Part shown: in pieces, positions 1 to 10,142 of the stretch
Position numbering within the stretch: the stretch's first letter is position 1
How the letters are laid out: each line of letters opens with the position of its first letter
NCBI RefSeq assembly: GCF_900115665.1
Contig: NZ_FOXH01000013.1
Coordinates: 1-64,000 of the forward strand
DNA: 64,000 bases
Source: Pseudarcicella hirudinis
GTDB taxonomy: Bacteria > Bacteroidota > Bacteroidia > Cytophagales > Spirosomataceae
Direction of reading: 5' to 3'
The notes under the pieces: generated by a model
Database searches by the model: none
What the model saw: the letters and a program-made list of their open reading frames with translations, nothing else
Told to the model about the DNA's origin: nothing
Program-made: the position numbers and the translations under genes

Positions 1-2
1 CA

Positions 3-3000
3 ACAACGACTTATACAGTAACCTGTAAGATCAGTGGTTGTACAAGTGCAAGTTCAGGAAGCGGAACAATTACAGTGAATCCAATACCACCGATACCGAC
101 AGTAACAGGGGGTAAGACAATTTGCTCAGGTGAGTCAGCTACTCTAACAGCGAGTGGTTGTACGGGAACTTATACCTGGTCAAATGGCGGCACAACAAGT
201 TCGATTACCGTTAGTCCGACCGTAACAACAGATTATACAGTAACTTGTACAGTAAGTGGTTGTACGAGTGCAAGTTCAGCGAAAGCGACTGTAACAGTAA
301 ACCCAATACCACCAGTACCAACAGTGACAGGAGGAACAGCGATTTGTTCAGGCGGTTCAGCAACTTTAACAGCAAGTGGTTGCACCGGAGGAACTTATGC
401 CTGGTCGAATGGCGGTACAACGAGTTCGATTACCGTTAGTCCGACCGTAACGACAGATTATACAGTGACTTGTACAGTAAGTGGTTGTACGAGTGCAAGT
501 TCGACTAAAGCAACGGTAACTGTTAACTCAATCCCTCCGGTACCAACAATAGCTGGTAGTAAATCTATTTGTATCGGAAGCTCTGCAACACTTACCGCTT
601 ATGGCTGTACAGGAGGAACCTATGCCTGGTCAAATGGCGGAACAACGAGTTCGATTACTGTAAACCCAACAGTGACAGCAGATTATACAGTGACATGTAT
701 CGTAAGTGGTTGTACAAGTGAATCTTCAGCCAAAGCTACTGTAACGGTAAATCCACTACCACAAACTCCAATAACAACTGGAGGTGAAGTTTGCGAAGGC
801 GGAAGTATTCAGCTAACAGCTACAGGCAATCCATCGGATCAGTATAGCTGGTCAGGACCGGGATCATTTACTTCAACATTGCAGAATCCAACAATCAGCA
901 ATGCGATTGAGGCAAATGAAGGAACATATACCGTGATTGTGAAAAATCAATACAGTTGTAACGCAACGGCAACAACTAGCATTATAGTTAATCCAATACC
1001 TACTATCTCTGTTAGCCCGGTTTCAGTTTGTGATGGAGGAACCATTAAGTTAATTGCTGCGACTAATGCAACTGGTTTTGTATGGACAGGACCAAATGGA
1101 TATTCATCAACACAGGCTTCTCCTGAAATAGCAAATGCCTCAACAGTAAATGCTGGAGTATATACAGTAGTTGTGACGAATGCAAAAAAATGCGCAGCTA
1201 CAGCTACGGTTTCAGTAACGGTAACGATTCCATCACCGGATCTGGCTGCCGTTGAGATTTGCAAAGGTGGTAGTCAGCAATTGACCACTAATTTCAATGC
1301 AGCAGGAACTACTTATTCATGGACAGGCCCTGATGGCTTTACCGCTACGACTTCCAGTGTTACGGCAAATAAGCAGGGAGATTATATGGTTGACGTTCGT
1401 GATCCGCAGGGATGTAAGTATAAGAAAACATTTACTGTAACTATTAAAGATAATCCAACAGTAACGATAAATGGTAATACTATTCTTTGTGACAAAAATA
1501 CTGTAACACTTACTGCCAGCGGAGGTGGAACGTATGCCTGGACAGGTCCTAACGGATTTACGCAAACAACGGCTTCAGTTACAGTTAATAATGTAGGTAC
1601 TTATTATGTAACAGTAATTAACAACAGTTGTTCAGCAACGGGTAGTGTTCAGGTAAAAGGAGAAAATCTAAGCCTGACAGCAGATGGTGCTACTGTTTGT
1701 GAAGGTGGAACTATAAAATTGACGAGTTCTGCAAGTAGTGAAAGTGGTATTCAATCTTACGTCTGGACCGGAGCTGGAGGATTTACATCAAGTGAGGCTT
1801 CTCCAAGTATTCCGAACGCCAAGCCGGATATGACAGGTACTTATACTGTAACCGTAACAACCAAGGCTGGCTGTACGGCTCAGGCAACAGCTTCTGTAAC
1901 AGTAAATCCGGCGATTACAGTTACTACTTCAACATCATTCTGTGCAGGAGGTAAAGCAACACTTACAGCAAGTGGCGGAGTTACCTACAAATGGAATAAT
2001 GGAGCAGAAACATCAAGCATTGAAGTGACCGCAGAAGGTGAATACATAGTGACTATAAAAGATATAAACGGCTGTATTTCTTATGGAAAATATACAGTAA
2101 CTGTGGATAAGAAACCATTGGTGACAATTGTAGGTGGAACAGCATTCTGTGGCGGAACCTCTACTCAATTGACAGCCAATGTGCTTGATGCAACACCTCA
2201 GTCTTACGTCTGGACAGGTCCGAATGGATTTACTGCAAGCACCCAGATAATTACTGCCACTCAGGCCGGGTCATATGCTGTGAAAGTTACCAGCGATAAA
2301 GGTTGTGAAACTATTGCTTCTGTGAATGTTACACAAAATACAATAGAAGCAACTGCTACAGGCGGTACGGTTTGCGAAGGAGCTACTGCTACTCTTCAGG
2401 CAACAGGTGGAGATACTTACAGCTGGTCAGGTCCAAATGGCTTTACCTCAACCAGTTCCAGTCCTGTGTTAAATAACGTACAGGTTTCAAATGCCGGAAC
2501 TTACACAGTAACTGTTTATGGCAAAGGAAATTGTTCAGCAGTAGCAACGGCTACCCTGACAGTGAATCCTAAACCTGTTGTGAATATCACGGGAAATAAA
2601 ACTTTCTGTACAGGAAATTCAACATTACTGACAGCAGATGTTTCAGGAGTAGTTGTAAAATCATACGCCTGGACAGGACCTGATAATTTCACAGCTTCTA
2701 CACAAAGTATTACGCCTAATGAAGCAGGAACCTATTCGGTAGCAGTAATGAGTGATAAAGATTGTCAGGCTACTGCAACAATTACAATTACTGAGAATAA
2801 ACTTACTCCGATAGCAACAGGCACAATCGCCTGCGAAGGTTCAGCTGCAACGTTGCAGGCTTCTGGTGGAGACTCTTACAGCTGGATGGGGCCACAAGGG
2901 TTTACTTCAACAAGTGCTTCACCGGTATTAAACAATGTAATGCTCGGAGATGCCGGAACTTATACGGTAACAGTACTTTCAGGAAATTGTACAGCAGTGG

Positions 3001-3374
3001 CAACTGCTCTGTTAACGGTAAATCCTAAACCGAAATATTCAGTAAATACGCTTAATTCTTATTGTAATAATGGTAATCCTCTGAATAATGGTAAAATCAT
3101 CCTGTCAGGATTTGATGCTAACAATAAGTATGATATCGTAGAAGGAGATACCTATACCGGAACAGCAACTTTCGCAACAGCCACAGCTATTCCAATAGAT
3201 GGAATTGTGAAAAAAGATATTGTGAATGAAACCAAGAAATTCACAATCAGGGTATTTACAGGCAATGATTGCTACGAAGACAAGACTGTCTTAATTCAGA
3301 TGATAGTTTGTGAATGTGGTGAACCGAAATGTTTACCGATTGCAATCAGAAAAACTAAGAGTTTGACAAAATAG
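3..3374 (+). CDS. Giant Ig-like/PKD-like repeat surface protein, C-terminal part (5' end outside window)
   Basis: The reading frame is open from the first complete codon, so this is the C-terminal part (about 1120 residues) of a larger protein. It is built of tandem beta-sandwich modules of about 75-80 residues, recognisable by a Cys near each module start, a central YxW(S/T/N)(G/N) core and a final TYTVTV strand. The first modules are almost identical to one another and later ones have diverged. The C-terminal end is different: a module with paired Cys followed by a short Cys-rich tail (CECGEPKC) and a basic end. I see no CHU_C-type sorting domain. Such proteins are extracellular adhesins or matrix components in Cytophagales; the adhesin role is inferred. 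The gene ends at a strong bidirectional terminator facing a convergent regulator gene. Confidence 0.85.
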   Translation, partial: TTTYTVTCKISGCTSASSGSGTITVNPIPPIPTVTGGKTICSGESATLTASGCTGTYTWSNGGTTSSITVSPTVTTDYTVTCTVSGCTSASSAKATVTVNPIPPVPTVTGGTAICSGGSATLTASGCTGGTYAWSNGGTTSSITVSPTVTTDYTVTCTVSGCTSASSTKATVTVNSIPPVPTIAGSKSICIGSSATLTAYGCTGGTYAWSNGGTTSSITVNPTVTADYTVTCIVSGCTSESSAKATVTVNPLPQTPITTGGEVCEGGSIQLTATGNPSDQYSWSGPGSFTSTLQNPTISNAIEANEGTYTVIVKNQYSCNATATTSIIVNPIPTISVSPVSVCDGGTIKLIAATNATGFVWTGPNGYSSTQASPEIANASTVNAGVYTVVVTNAKKCAATATVSVTVTIPSPDLAAVEICKGGSQQLTTNFNAAGTTYSWTGPDGFTATTSSVTANKQGDYMVDVRDPQGCKYKKTFTVTIKDNPTVTINGNTILCDKNTVTLTASGGGTYAWTGPNGFTQTTASVTVNNVGTYYVTVINNSCSATGSVQVKGENLSLTADGATVCEGGTIKLTSSASSESGIQSYVWTGAGGFTSSEASPSIPNAKPDMTGTYTVTVTTKAGCTAQATASVTVNPAITVTTSTSFCAGGKATLTASGGVTYKWNNGAETSSIEVTAEGEYIVTIKDINGCISYGKYTVTVDKKPLVTIVGGTAFCGGTSTQLTANVLDATPQSYVWTGPNGFTASTQIITATQAGSYAVKVTSDKGCETIASVNVTQNTIEATATGGTVCEGATATLQATGGDTYSWSGPNGFTSTSSSPVLNNVQVSNAGTYTVTVYGKGNCSAVATATLTVNPKPVVNITGNKTFCTGNSTLLTADVSGVVVKSYAWTGPDNFTASTQSITPNEAGTYSVAVMSDKDCQATATITITENKLTPIATGTIACEGSAATLQASGGDSYSWMGPQGFTSTSASPVLNNVMLGDAGTYTVTVLSGNCTAVATALLTVNPKPKYSVNTLNSYCNNGNPLNNGKIILSGFDANNKYDIVEGDTYTGTATFATATAIPIDGIVKKDIVNETKKFTIRVFTGNDCYEDKTVLIQMIVCECGEPKCLPIAIRKTKSLTK
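31..760 (+). repeat. Tandem 74-75-codon in-gene DNA repeats (about 3.3 copies visible)
   Basis: The anchor AGTGGTTGTAC recurs at 33, 255, 480 and 705, giving in-frame spacings of 222, 225 and 225 bp. The copies are nearly identical even at synonymous positions, then break down after about 760 into diverged modules. This indicates recent duplication or gene conversion, and the array probably continues upstream of the window. Confidence 0.9.
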
Positions 3375-3492
3375 ACCAATAAGCAGAGAGTTTATCCAAA
3401 ACTTCTTCTGACTTTTTGCCAAGATAAAATTACAAAAGTGGAGTGGGTTGGAAAGAGCATGCGAGCGAAGCTAACCTAAACCCAATATATGC

Positions 3493-3521
3493 AAAACCCC
3501 GGATCACTGATCCGGGGTTTT
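3493..3521. terminator. Bidirectional intrinsic terminator
   Basis: Perfect 10-bp stem (CCCCGGATCA / TGATCCGGGG) with a 1-nt centre, flanked by AAAA and TTTT so that it works on both strands. It lies between the convergent Ig-repeat gene and the LytTR gene. Confidence 0.85.
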
Positions 3522-3550
3522 CTCATTAATTAAGGTCAGAACAGATCATT

Positions 3551-4300
3551 TTAGGGAATCAGATTCTCAATATCATCCTCAAGCCTCATGTCGGATTTAT
3601 TAAAATGTGGTAAAATACCTTTGATTCTGGTTCTGAAAGACACACCTATCGGGATTTTAGTCTGACCCAGCCAAATAAACTGATGATTAAAACTAGTGAT
3701 TCTGGAGATATTTACGATATAAGATTTATGAACTCTGATATGAATATCATTATTCAGGGCTTCTGATAAGTACAGAATCGATTGATTAACTAAGGACATT
3801 TGTCCATTGGACCATATTTTTGAATAAATGCCATATGCTTCTACAAAATCAATAGAGGATGGAATAAATTTCTGAGTTTTTCTGCCGGCTTTAAGAAAAA
3901 TGAAATCCTCTTCCTGAATACCTGCCGACCCGGCAATCCGAAGAGTCAGAGATCTGTTTACTGCAAGTAAGAATCTTTCAAATAAGAAGGGTTTAACAAG
4001 ATAATCACATACATTTCCCAATTCATAGCATTGAACAGCAAACTCCTCTGAATGTGCAATTGCAATGGCTGGAGGCAGATTTGGAAATGTCTTCAGTAAG
4101 ATGAAACCCGGATTATCAGCGTTGTTAATTTCAAGAAAAATAAGGCTGATTTTTTCTTCCCCGAGAATCTGCATAGCTTCTATATAATCTGAACAGATTT
4201 TGATAATCTCCAGAAACGGAATTTTTTTGATATAATCCTGAATAGAAGAATTCAGTTTCGTTTCATAATCGGTAATAATAATACATTTTCTGATTTTCAT
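3551..4300 (-). CDS. LytTR-family response regulator with non-canonical receiver (Asp to Glu)
   Basis: 249 residues: an N-terminal receiver-like domain (about 1-120) and a C-terminal LytTR DNA-binding domain (about 140-240, with the FVEAYGIYSKIW and RVHKSYIVNISRI segments). The fold signals of a receiver are present (hydrophobic strands and the conserved Lys in LVKPF), but the phospho-acceptor strand reads LIFLEINN, so Glu57 sits where Asp is normal. The acidic pair near the N-terminus is reduced to Thr10-Asp11. It may be a phosphorylation-independent regulator; that is inference. No histidine kinase is adjacent. It is convergent with the adhesin gene and divergent from a T9SS protein gene across about 640 bp. 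The ATG start fits a standard receiver N-terminus. Confidence 0.85.
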   Translation of the reverse strand: MKIRKCIIITDYETKLNSSIQDYIKKIPFLEIIKICSDYIEAMQILGEEKISLIFLEINNADNPGFILLKTFPNLPPAIAIAHSEEFAVQCYELGNVCDYLVKPFLFERFLLAVNRSLTLRIAGSAGIQEEDFIFLKAGRKTQKFIPSSIDFVEAYGIYSKIWSNGQMSLVNQSILYLSEALNNDIHIRVHKSYIVNISRITSFNHQFIWLGQTKIPIGVSFRTRIKGILPHFNKSDMRLEDDIENLIP

Positions 4301-4944
4301 AATAATAATACATTTGGTAGAAGTTAGGTATTAACAAATGGGGTATAAATTGATTATACAAAGAATGTTTTCATAACCTGAATAGTAATTAGCGCAAAAG
4401 ATTTAAGAGCTAATTCTTTTTCAGATTAGTTTAAACAGAAAAACAGCAATAAAATGGATAATTACAGGTAGAAATACGAGCTATTGCAGTGCTACCGGAT
4501 TAAGGGGCGTGTTAATGAATAAGCTGATTTTGGCTTATTTGGAAGTTTTTGGGTATTTCAGTAACTGAAATTGCTAAATCTTTTCACAAATAAAAATAAA
4601 TTTAAATGGAATAAAAAATAATGATTTTAATTCTCCTCATTATTTTGAGTTGATTACAGGTGAAAATCTGTCGGATTTCCATGAGAAGATGCTGTTTTAA
4701 GAATATAGTTTGATGGATGAAAATCGTTAAGGAAATAATGACTGGAAGATTCTCGTTCAGTTAATTTTTAATACAAAAGTTTGAATTCTGACCGCATAAT
4801 AGTTTTGAGAGCATGTGTCAATCATGCCTGGATAGAAATATGTTTATTAAATAGTATTTTTGTTGAAAATAAATGCATTTCTGTTTCCCAGTCAGAATGT
4901 TATCAGATTGTTTTTACAACCCTGCTTTGAAAATATCCGGAATA
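4301..4944. other. AT-rich divergent intergenic region
   Basis: About 640 bp between the LytTR gene and the downstream T9SS protein gene. No convincing ORF is seen. It must hold the promoters of both genes; only one -7 element (4855-4862) is clear. Confidence 0.5.
4855..4862 (+). promoter_or_regulatory. Bacteroidota -7 element (TATTTTTG)
   Basis: Exact TAnnTTTG match about 85 bp before the chosen start of the T9SS protein gene. No good -33 TTTG is present at the usual 19-bp spacing, so it is only a candidate. Confidence 0.35.
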
Positions 4945-6708
4945 ATGATGAAATGGAATAAACTTTTATATCGTTTACTTTGGCTGATTATCCCGGCCCT
5001 GGTTCATGTCAAAGGTTATTCCCAAACCATTAAAGCCGATAATGACAAAGGAGTCTGTCCTAACGGAACGGTCACGCTTACAGTTTCTCCGACTTACGTC
5101 GGTGCTACATACAGTTATTTCAGAAACGGGAGTGCTATTGCAAGGCTGGACGATCATGATCCTTCGAATACTGTCAATGATGCCGGAAACTATTCAGTAA
5201 CAATAAAGACCTTGGCAGGGGTTATATTGAATACTCCGATCTATACAGTCAACCAGCTTAGCCAACCCCCGGCAAGTATTGATTCCCCGGCCGGATATTT
5301 TAAACAGCTTTGCAAAGGTGAAGTGGTTGTACTTCAGGCTAATACAGATCCTGGAATTGCATATACTTGGCTTCGGAATAATGCTACTATTCCCAATTCT
5401 TCACCAGGCAGTCTTTCTGTGAAAGATGAAGGAAAATACCAGGTAAGAACCCGGGATGCCAATAATTGCTTTACTTATTCGCCGGAATTTGAAGTAAAGT
5501 ATTACCCCCAGGTTAGCATTACGATAACACCTGTTCCTACTATTTGTGATATTAATACGGCAGCAATTACTTTAAGCGGGACTCCCGCTGGCGGTATGTT
5601 TTCAGGATCAGGAGTAAGCAATGGTAAATTTGACCCTAAGGTTGCAGGAGTGGGGACACATACTATAACATATCAGGTCGGAGGTTCCGGTCAGTGTCCT
5701 GTTATAAAGGACTATACAAATATTAATGTTTCTGACCCGAAAGCAACCATAACGCCCAGTATTCCGGGAAATATACTTTGTGTCGGGCAAAATGTTACGC
5801 TGAATGCTCCAACTGGTTATCAGCATTATGAATGGTCTAAAAACGGCAATTTTTTATCAAATAATAACCAGGTTTCCACAAATACGGATGGAAATTATGT
5901 GTTGAAAGTTACTGATATACTAAACTGCATCAATACATCAGCACCTTATAACCTTAGTTTTGTCAATAAAGTTAATGTAACACTGGATAGCATTGCCGGG
6001 GTATGCGACACAAATAACCCGGTTGTTACATTAAACGCAAGTCCGGCCGGTGGTCAGTTGAGTGGTGCCGGAGTTGTCGGGAATACATTTGATCCTAAAA
6101 AGGCAGGTATAGGTATTCATATGATTACCTATACAGTAAACAGTTCATTGGCTTGCCAGAATGGAACAGCAAGACGCTGGGCTGTAGTAGAGAATCCCCC
6201 TTCGATACTCTTACCGGATCAGGTAAATATGCCGGAAGGTGGAAGTGTAGTACTGAATGCCGGAATAAACGCAAATGCAGCCAGTTTCTCCTGGAATCCG
6301 ACAATAGCTTTGAGTAATCCATCAATAGCTAATCCGGTAGCAAGTCCGTTTTCTACGATAGACTATGAGTTAACTGTTAAAAGCAGTCAGGGATGTGAGA
6401 ACAAAAAGAAAATCAAGGTTTTTGTTTATAAAAAACTGGACATTCCTACAGCCTTTAATACAAGCTCGGATCTGGCAATTAATAAAAGCTGGACGTTGTT
6501 TGGGATAAATTCCTACCCCAATGCTGAGATCTGGGTTTATAATCGATGGGGGACAGTTGTTTTTTATTCAAAAGGATTTTATACTCCTTTTGACGGGAGA
6601 AGCAGCAGTGGAGCTGAGCTGCCAACCGGAGAATATATTTATCATATTTTGCCGAATCCTGAAGATGTTTCTTTCCATTTCAAAGGAGTCGTGACGATTA
6701 TGAGATAA
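4945..6708 (+). CDS. Secreted Ig-like protein with T9SS type-B (CHU_C) sorting domain
   Basis: About 587 residues. I chose the ATG at 4945 (ATGATG) because it begins a normal signal peptide: basic start, hydrophobic core LLYRLLWLIIPALV, then a cleavage region near GYSQ. The frame stays open to an ATG at 4873, but that would put 24 unsuitable residues before it. The body holds several Ig/PKD-like modules, including two with the AGG.(F/L)SG(S/A)GV pattern. The last ~90 residues match the gliding-motility-associated C-terminal domain: a PTAF start, a VYNRWGTVVFYS strand, PFDGRSS, LPTGEYIYHI, and a terminal GVVTIMR. That domain directs outer-membrane export by the type IX system. The family role is surface exposure; no catalytic motif is seen. 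A strong terminator follows 14 bp after the stop. Confidence 0.88.
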   Translation: MMKWNKLLYRLLWLIIPALVHVKGYSQTIKADNDKGVCPNGTVTLTVSPTYVGATYSYFRNGSAIARLDDHDPSNTVNDAGNYSVTIKTLAGVILNTPIYTVNQLSQPPASIDSPAGYFKQLCKGEVVVLQANTDPGIAYTWLRNNATIPNSSPGSLSVKDEGKYQVRTRDANNCFTYSPEFEVKYYPQVSITITPVPTICDINTAAITLSGTPAGGMFSGSGVSNGKFDPKVAGVGTHTITYQVGGSGQCPVIKDYTNINVSDPKATITPSIPGNILCVGQNVTLNAPTGYQHYEWSKNGNFLSNNNQVSTNTDGNYVLKVTDILNCINTSAPYNLSFVNKVNVTLDSIAGVCDTNNPVVTLNASPAGGQLSGAGVVGNTFDPKKAGIGIHMITYTVNSSLACQNGTARRWAVVENPPSILLPDQVNMPEGGSVVLNAGINANAASFSWNPTIALSNPSIANPVASPFSTIDYELTVKSSQGCENKKKIKVFVYKKLDIPTAFNTSSDLAINKSWTLFGINSYPNAEIWVYNRWGTVVFYSKGFYTPFDGRSSSGAELPTGEYIYHILPNPEDVSFHFKGVVTIMR

Positions 6709-6721
6709 AGATAACCCAATG

Positions 6722-6753
6722 AAAAGGCCGGAAATTGATTTTTCCGGCCTTTT
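6722..6753. terminator. Bidirectional intrinsic terminator
   Basis: Stem AAAAGGCCGGAAA / TTTCCGGCCTTTT with a short loop and A/T tracts on both sides. It separates the convergent T9SS gene and gcvP. Confidence 0.88.
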
Positions 6754-6777
6754 CTGGTTTATTTACAAAGCAGATTC

Positions 6778-9675
6778 TTATGCTTCCTGGTGCGCATATT
6801 CTTCTACCGGAATACAGGCACATATCAGATTACGATCTCCGTAAGCTGAATCTACTCTTGACACAGCCGGCCAGAATTTATTGGCTTTTACATAAGCCAG
6901 TGGAAATACTGCTTTTTCTCTGCTGTAAGGTCTGTTCCAGTTTTCAGTCAAAACAACTGCCTGTGTATGAGGAGCATGTTTTAAAACATTGCTGGCTTTG
7001 TCTGCATTTCCTTCTTCGATTTCACGAATTTCCTGACGGATGGCCAGCATCGCATCACAGAAACGATCCAGTTCTGCTTTAGATTCAGATTCAGTTGGTT
7101 CAACCATCAAAGTACCAGCTACCGGAAAAGAAAGGGTAGGAGCATGGAATCCATAATCCATTAAACGTTTTGCAATATCTTCAGCTTCGACTCCGGCCGA
7201 AAGTTTGAATGGACGGCAGTCGAGAATCATTTCATGCGCACAACGTCCCTGAGAACCTGTGTATAATACAGGATAATCATTTTCAAGACGAGCCTTGATA
7301 TAGTTTGCATTCAGAATAGCAGTCTGGGTTGCCTTACGAAGTCCTTCTCCTCCCATCATAGCGATGTAAGCATAAGAAATAGTAAGAATACTTGCTGATC
7401 CGTAAGGAGCTGCTGAGACAGCATTGATAGCAAATTCTCCACCTACGCCTTCAACCACTGCATGTCCGGGAAGGAATGGAACCAATTGCGGCGCCACACC
7501 GATAGGACCCATTCCAGGGCCACCACCACCGTGAGGAATACAGAACGTTTTGTGAAGGTTCAGGTGACAGACATCAGCACCGATTGTAGCAGGAGAAGTA
7601 AGACCCACCTGAGCATTCATGTTGGCACCATCCATATAAACCTGCCCGCCATGCTCATGAATCAGCGCACAGATTTCTTTAATAGATTCTTCAAATACAC
7701 CATGTGTTGATGGATATGTAACCATTAAACAGGCAAGATTTTCAGAATATTGTTCTGCTTTTGCTTTAAGGTCAGCTACGTCAATATTGCCATTGTCATC
7801 ACATTTTGTCACAACTACTTTCATTCCGGCCATTACTGCGGAAGCCGGATTGGTACCGTGTGCAGAAGATGGAATTAAAGCAATATTTCTATGTGAATCA
7901 CCTCTGCTTTCATGATAAGCTCTGATTACCATCAGACCGGCATATTCTCCCTGAGCACCGGAATTAGGCTGCAAAGACATTTTAGCAAAACCGGTAATTT
8001 CACAAAGCCAGTCATTCAGATTCGTAACCAGTTCTTTATAACCAAGTGTCTGTCCGGCAGGAGCGAAAGGGTGAATGCTTCCAAACTCAGACCAGGTAAC
8101 GGGAATCATTTCCGTAGTTGCATTCAGTTTCATTGTACAGGAACCCAATGAAATCATCGAATGAACCATAGATAAATCTTTATTTTCAAGGGATTTCAGA
8201 TAACGTAACATTTCATGCTCTGAATGATAGTTATTGAAAACCTGATGTGTCATGAAATCAGATTTACGGGTAAGGTTTTCAGAAATAGCCCAGTCAATAG
8301 TAGTTTCTATTTTGGCCAGATCTGCTGATTTTCCTGAAATTTTCTCAAAAACAGAAACGATATTTACCACATCTTCAAAGAAGCAAGTCTCATCCAGAGA
8401 AATACCAAGATGCAACGCTGAATCTTTGAAATATCTGAAATTGATTTTTGAAGCAATTGCTTCAGCACGAATTGCTTCGGTGTGATTTCCGGTATTTACT
8501 TTTAAAGTATCAAAATACTGACTATTTTCAACTGTAAAACCAAGTGATTCAAGTGCTTTGGCAGTAAGTTGTGTTAAACCATAAATACGTTTTGCAATAG
8601 CTTTGATTCCTTCAGGTCCGTGGTACACGCCATAAGCAGCAGCCATTACAGATAAAAGAACCTGTGCTGTACAAATATTGGAAGTAGCTTTTTCACGACG
8701 GATATGTTGTTCTCTGGTTTGCAAGGCCATTCTCAAAGCACGATTACCTTCAGAATCAACTGAAACACCAATAATTCTACCCGGAATATGACGTTTAAAC
8801 TCGTCTTTTGTAGCAAAGAAAGCAGCATGAGGTCCCCCGAAACCCATTGGAACACCAAAACGCTGAGAGCACCCGATTACAACATCAGCACCCATTTCTC
8901 CCGGAGGAGTTAAGAGTGATAATGCCATTAAATCAGCTGCTACTACCACGTTGACGTTTAATTCATGCGCAGCAGCAATTAATTCAGTATAGTCAAAAAC
9001 TTCACCTTCAGAAGCCGGATATTGAAGGATTGCTCCAAAAATATCTTCATTGGTCAAATCAATTTTGCGGTGATCACCTACTAAAATATTTATGCCAAGC
9101 GGCGTTGCTCTGGTGATCAGAATATCAATAGTTTGCGGATGACAGAACTCAGATACAAAGAAAGTCTCAGCGTTTTTCTTACTGGCTTTTCTTAAGTTAT
9201 AAAGCATTGTCATCGCCTCAGCAGCAGCAGTTCCCTCATCAAGCAAGGACGCATTTGCAATCTCCATGCCTGTTAATTCGATTACCATTGTCTGATAATT
9301 CAGTAACATTTCAAGACGACCCTGAGCAATTTCTGCCTGATATGGAGTATAAGCAGTGTACCAGGCTGGGTTTTCAAGAACGTTTCTTAATATTACCGGA
9401 GGAACAATGGTATCATAATAGCCCATTCCGATATGCGATTTGTGAATAACATTCTGCTGCGCCAGTTTCTTGAAATCTTTCAAAAACTGGTATTCTGACT
9501 TTGGAGCAGGTAAACGTAATTCCTGTGGTAAACGAATCGCAGAAGGAACAGTTTGTGCAATCAGGGTTTCGATTGAATCTGCACCAATCAAATCAAGCAT
9601 CTCTTTTATGTCAGCCTCATTTGAATTGTTGTGACGGGTTTCAAACTTTTCCTGATAACGGAGGTCTATTTTCAT
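6778..9675 (-). CDS. gcvP: Glycine dehydrogenase (aminomethyl-transferring), P protein
   Basis: 965 residues, the length of the fused single-chain P protein. It is the PLP-dependent decarboxylase of the glycine cleavage system, moving the aminomethyl group of glycine to the lipoyl H protein. The N-terminal half ([27 protein letters not shown]) and the C-terminal half ([24 protein letters not shown]) are both intact. Lys709 in NLHKTFC is the expected PLP Schiff-base lysine. The glycine-rich loop follows directly. It is monocistronic here: gcvT and gcvH are not adjacent. The ATG start gives the usual N-terminus ([14 protein letters not shown]). Confidence 0.97.
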   Translation of the reverse strand: MKIDLRYQEKFETRHNNSNEADIKEMLDLIGADSIETLIAQTVPSAIRLPQELRLPAPKSEYQFLKDFKKLAQQNVIHKSHIGMGYYDTIVPPVILRNVLENPAWYTAYTPYQAEIAQGRLEMLLNYQTMVIELTGMEIANASLLDEGTAAAEAMTMLYNLRKASKKNAETFFVSEFCHPQTIDILITRATPLGINILVGDHRKIDLTNEDIFGAILQYPASEGEVFDYTELIAAAHELNVNVVVAADLMALSLLTPPGEMGADVVIGCSQRFGVPMGFGGPHAAFFATKDEFKRHIPGRIIGVSVDSEGNRALRMALQTREQHIRREKATSNICTAQVLLSVMAAAYGVYHGPEGIKAIAKRIYGLTQLTAKALESLGFTVENSQYFDTLKVNTGNHTEAIRAEAIASKINFRYFKDSALHLGISLDETCFFEDVVNIVSVFEKISGKSADLAKIETTIDWAISENLTRKSDFMTHQVFNNYHSEHEMLRYLKSLENKDLSMVHSMISLGSCTMKLNATTEMIPVTWSEFGSIHPFAPAGQTLGYKELVTNLNDWLCEITGFAKMSLQPNSGAQGEYAGLMVIRAYHESRGDSHRNIALIPSSAHGTNPASAVMAGMKVVVTKCDDNGNIDVADLKAKAEQYSENLACLMVTYPSTHGVFEESIKEICALIHEHGGQVYMDGANMNAQVGLTSPATIGADVCHLNLHKTFCIPHGGGGPGMGPIGVAPQLVPFLPGHAVVEGVGGEFAINAVSAAPYGSASILTISYAYIAMMGGEGLRKATQTAILNANYIKARLENDYPVLYTGSQGRCAHEMILDCRPFKLSAGVEAEDIAKRLMDYGFHAPTLSFPVAGTLMVEPTESESKAELDRFCDAMLAIRQEIREIEEGNADKASNVLKHAPHTQAVVLTENWNRPYSREKAVFPLAYVKANKFWPAVSRVDSAYGDRNLICACIPVEEYAHQEA

Positions 9676-10142
9676 TGAATTTGTTATGTTTTGTTGAAAA
9701 GTGCTACAAAATTACCGGAAGATGTTTCCGGCGACTAATCTTTAGTTTGCAATGAGACTTCAAAATTAATAGGTTTTAACCAAATTATTATCAAATAGCT
9801 GTTTTACTAATGAAAGCTTTCCGAAAAATCACAGACTGAAAATCAGATTTCAGACAAGCAGTCTGGTTATCTTAAATTTTTTCTTGGCAAAATATAAAAA
9901 GCGAAACCTGTCTTGTTGGTTTGTTTGTTGATAATCAGATAGTTGTGTGTGTTTTTATTGAAAATGTACACTTATTTTAACGCTGAAATTCATTGAATCG
10001 TTCTGAAAAAAAATCATTTCAGCGCATCGGTCTCCTGAAAATCTGAAGATATTAATTAATTTCGCTTATTAATGAAAGGGAATTATGCTGGTAATACCCT
10101 TAGAATAATCTTCAACAAGCCTTTATTTACCAAAAAGAATTA
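9676..10142. other. Divergent intergenic region, gcvP / M28 peptidase
   Basis: 467 bp, no ORF. It contains the candidate gcvP -7 element and a 9-bp inverted repeat (CGCTGAAAT at 9981-9989, ATTTCAGCG at 10016-10024, 26-nt loop) of unknown meaning. No glycine-riboswitch-like structure is recognised. Confidence 0.5.
9707..9714 (-). promoter_or_regulatory. Candidate -7 element for gcvP
   Basis: The reverse complement reads TAATTTTG, an exact TAnnTTTG match about 32 bp upstream of the gcvP ATG. No matching -33 box at 19 bp was found. Confidence 0.4.

Noticed and set aside
9676-10142. Glycine riboswitch upstream of gcvP
   Set aside because: No tandem aptamer-like structure is recognisable; the only symmetrical element is a 9-bp inverted repeat with a 26-nt loop.
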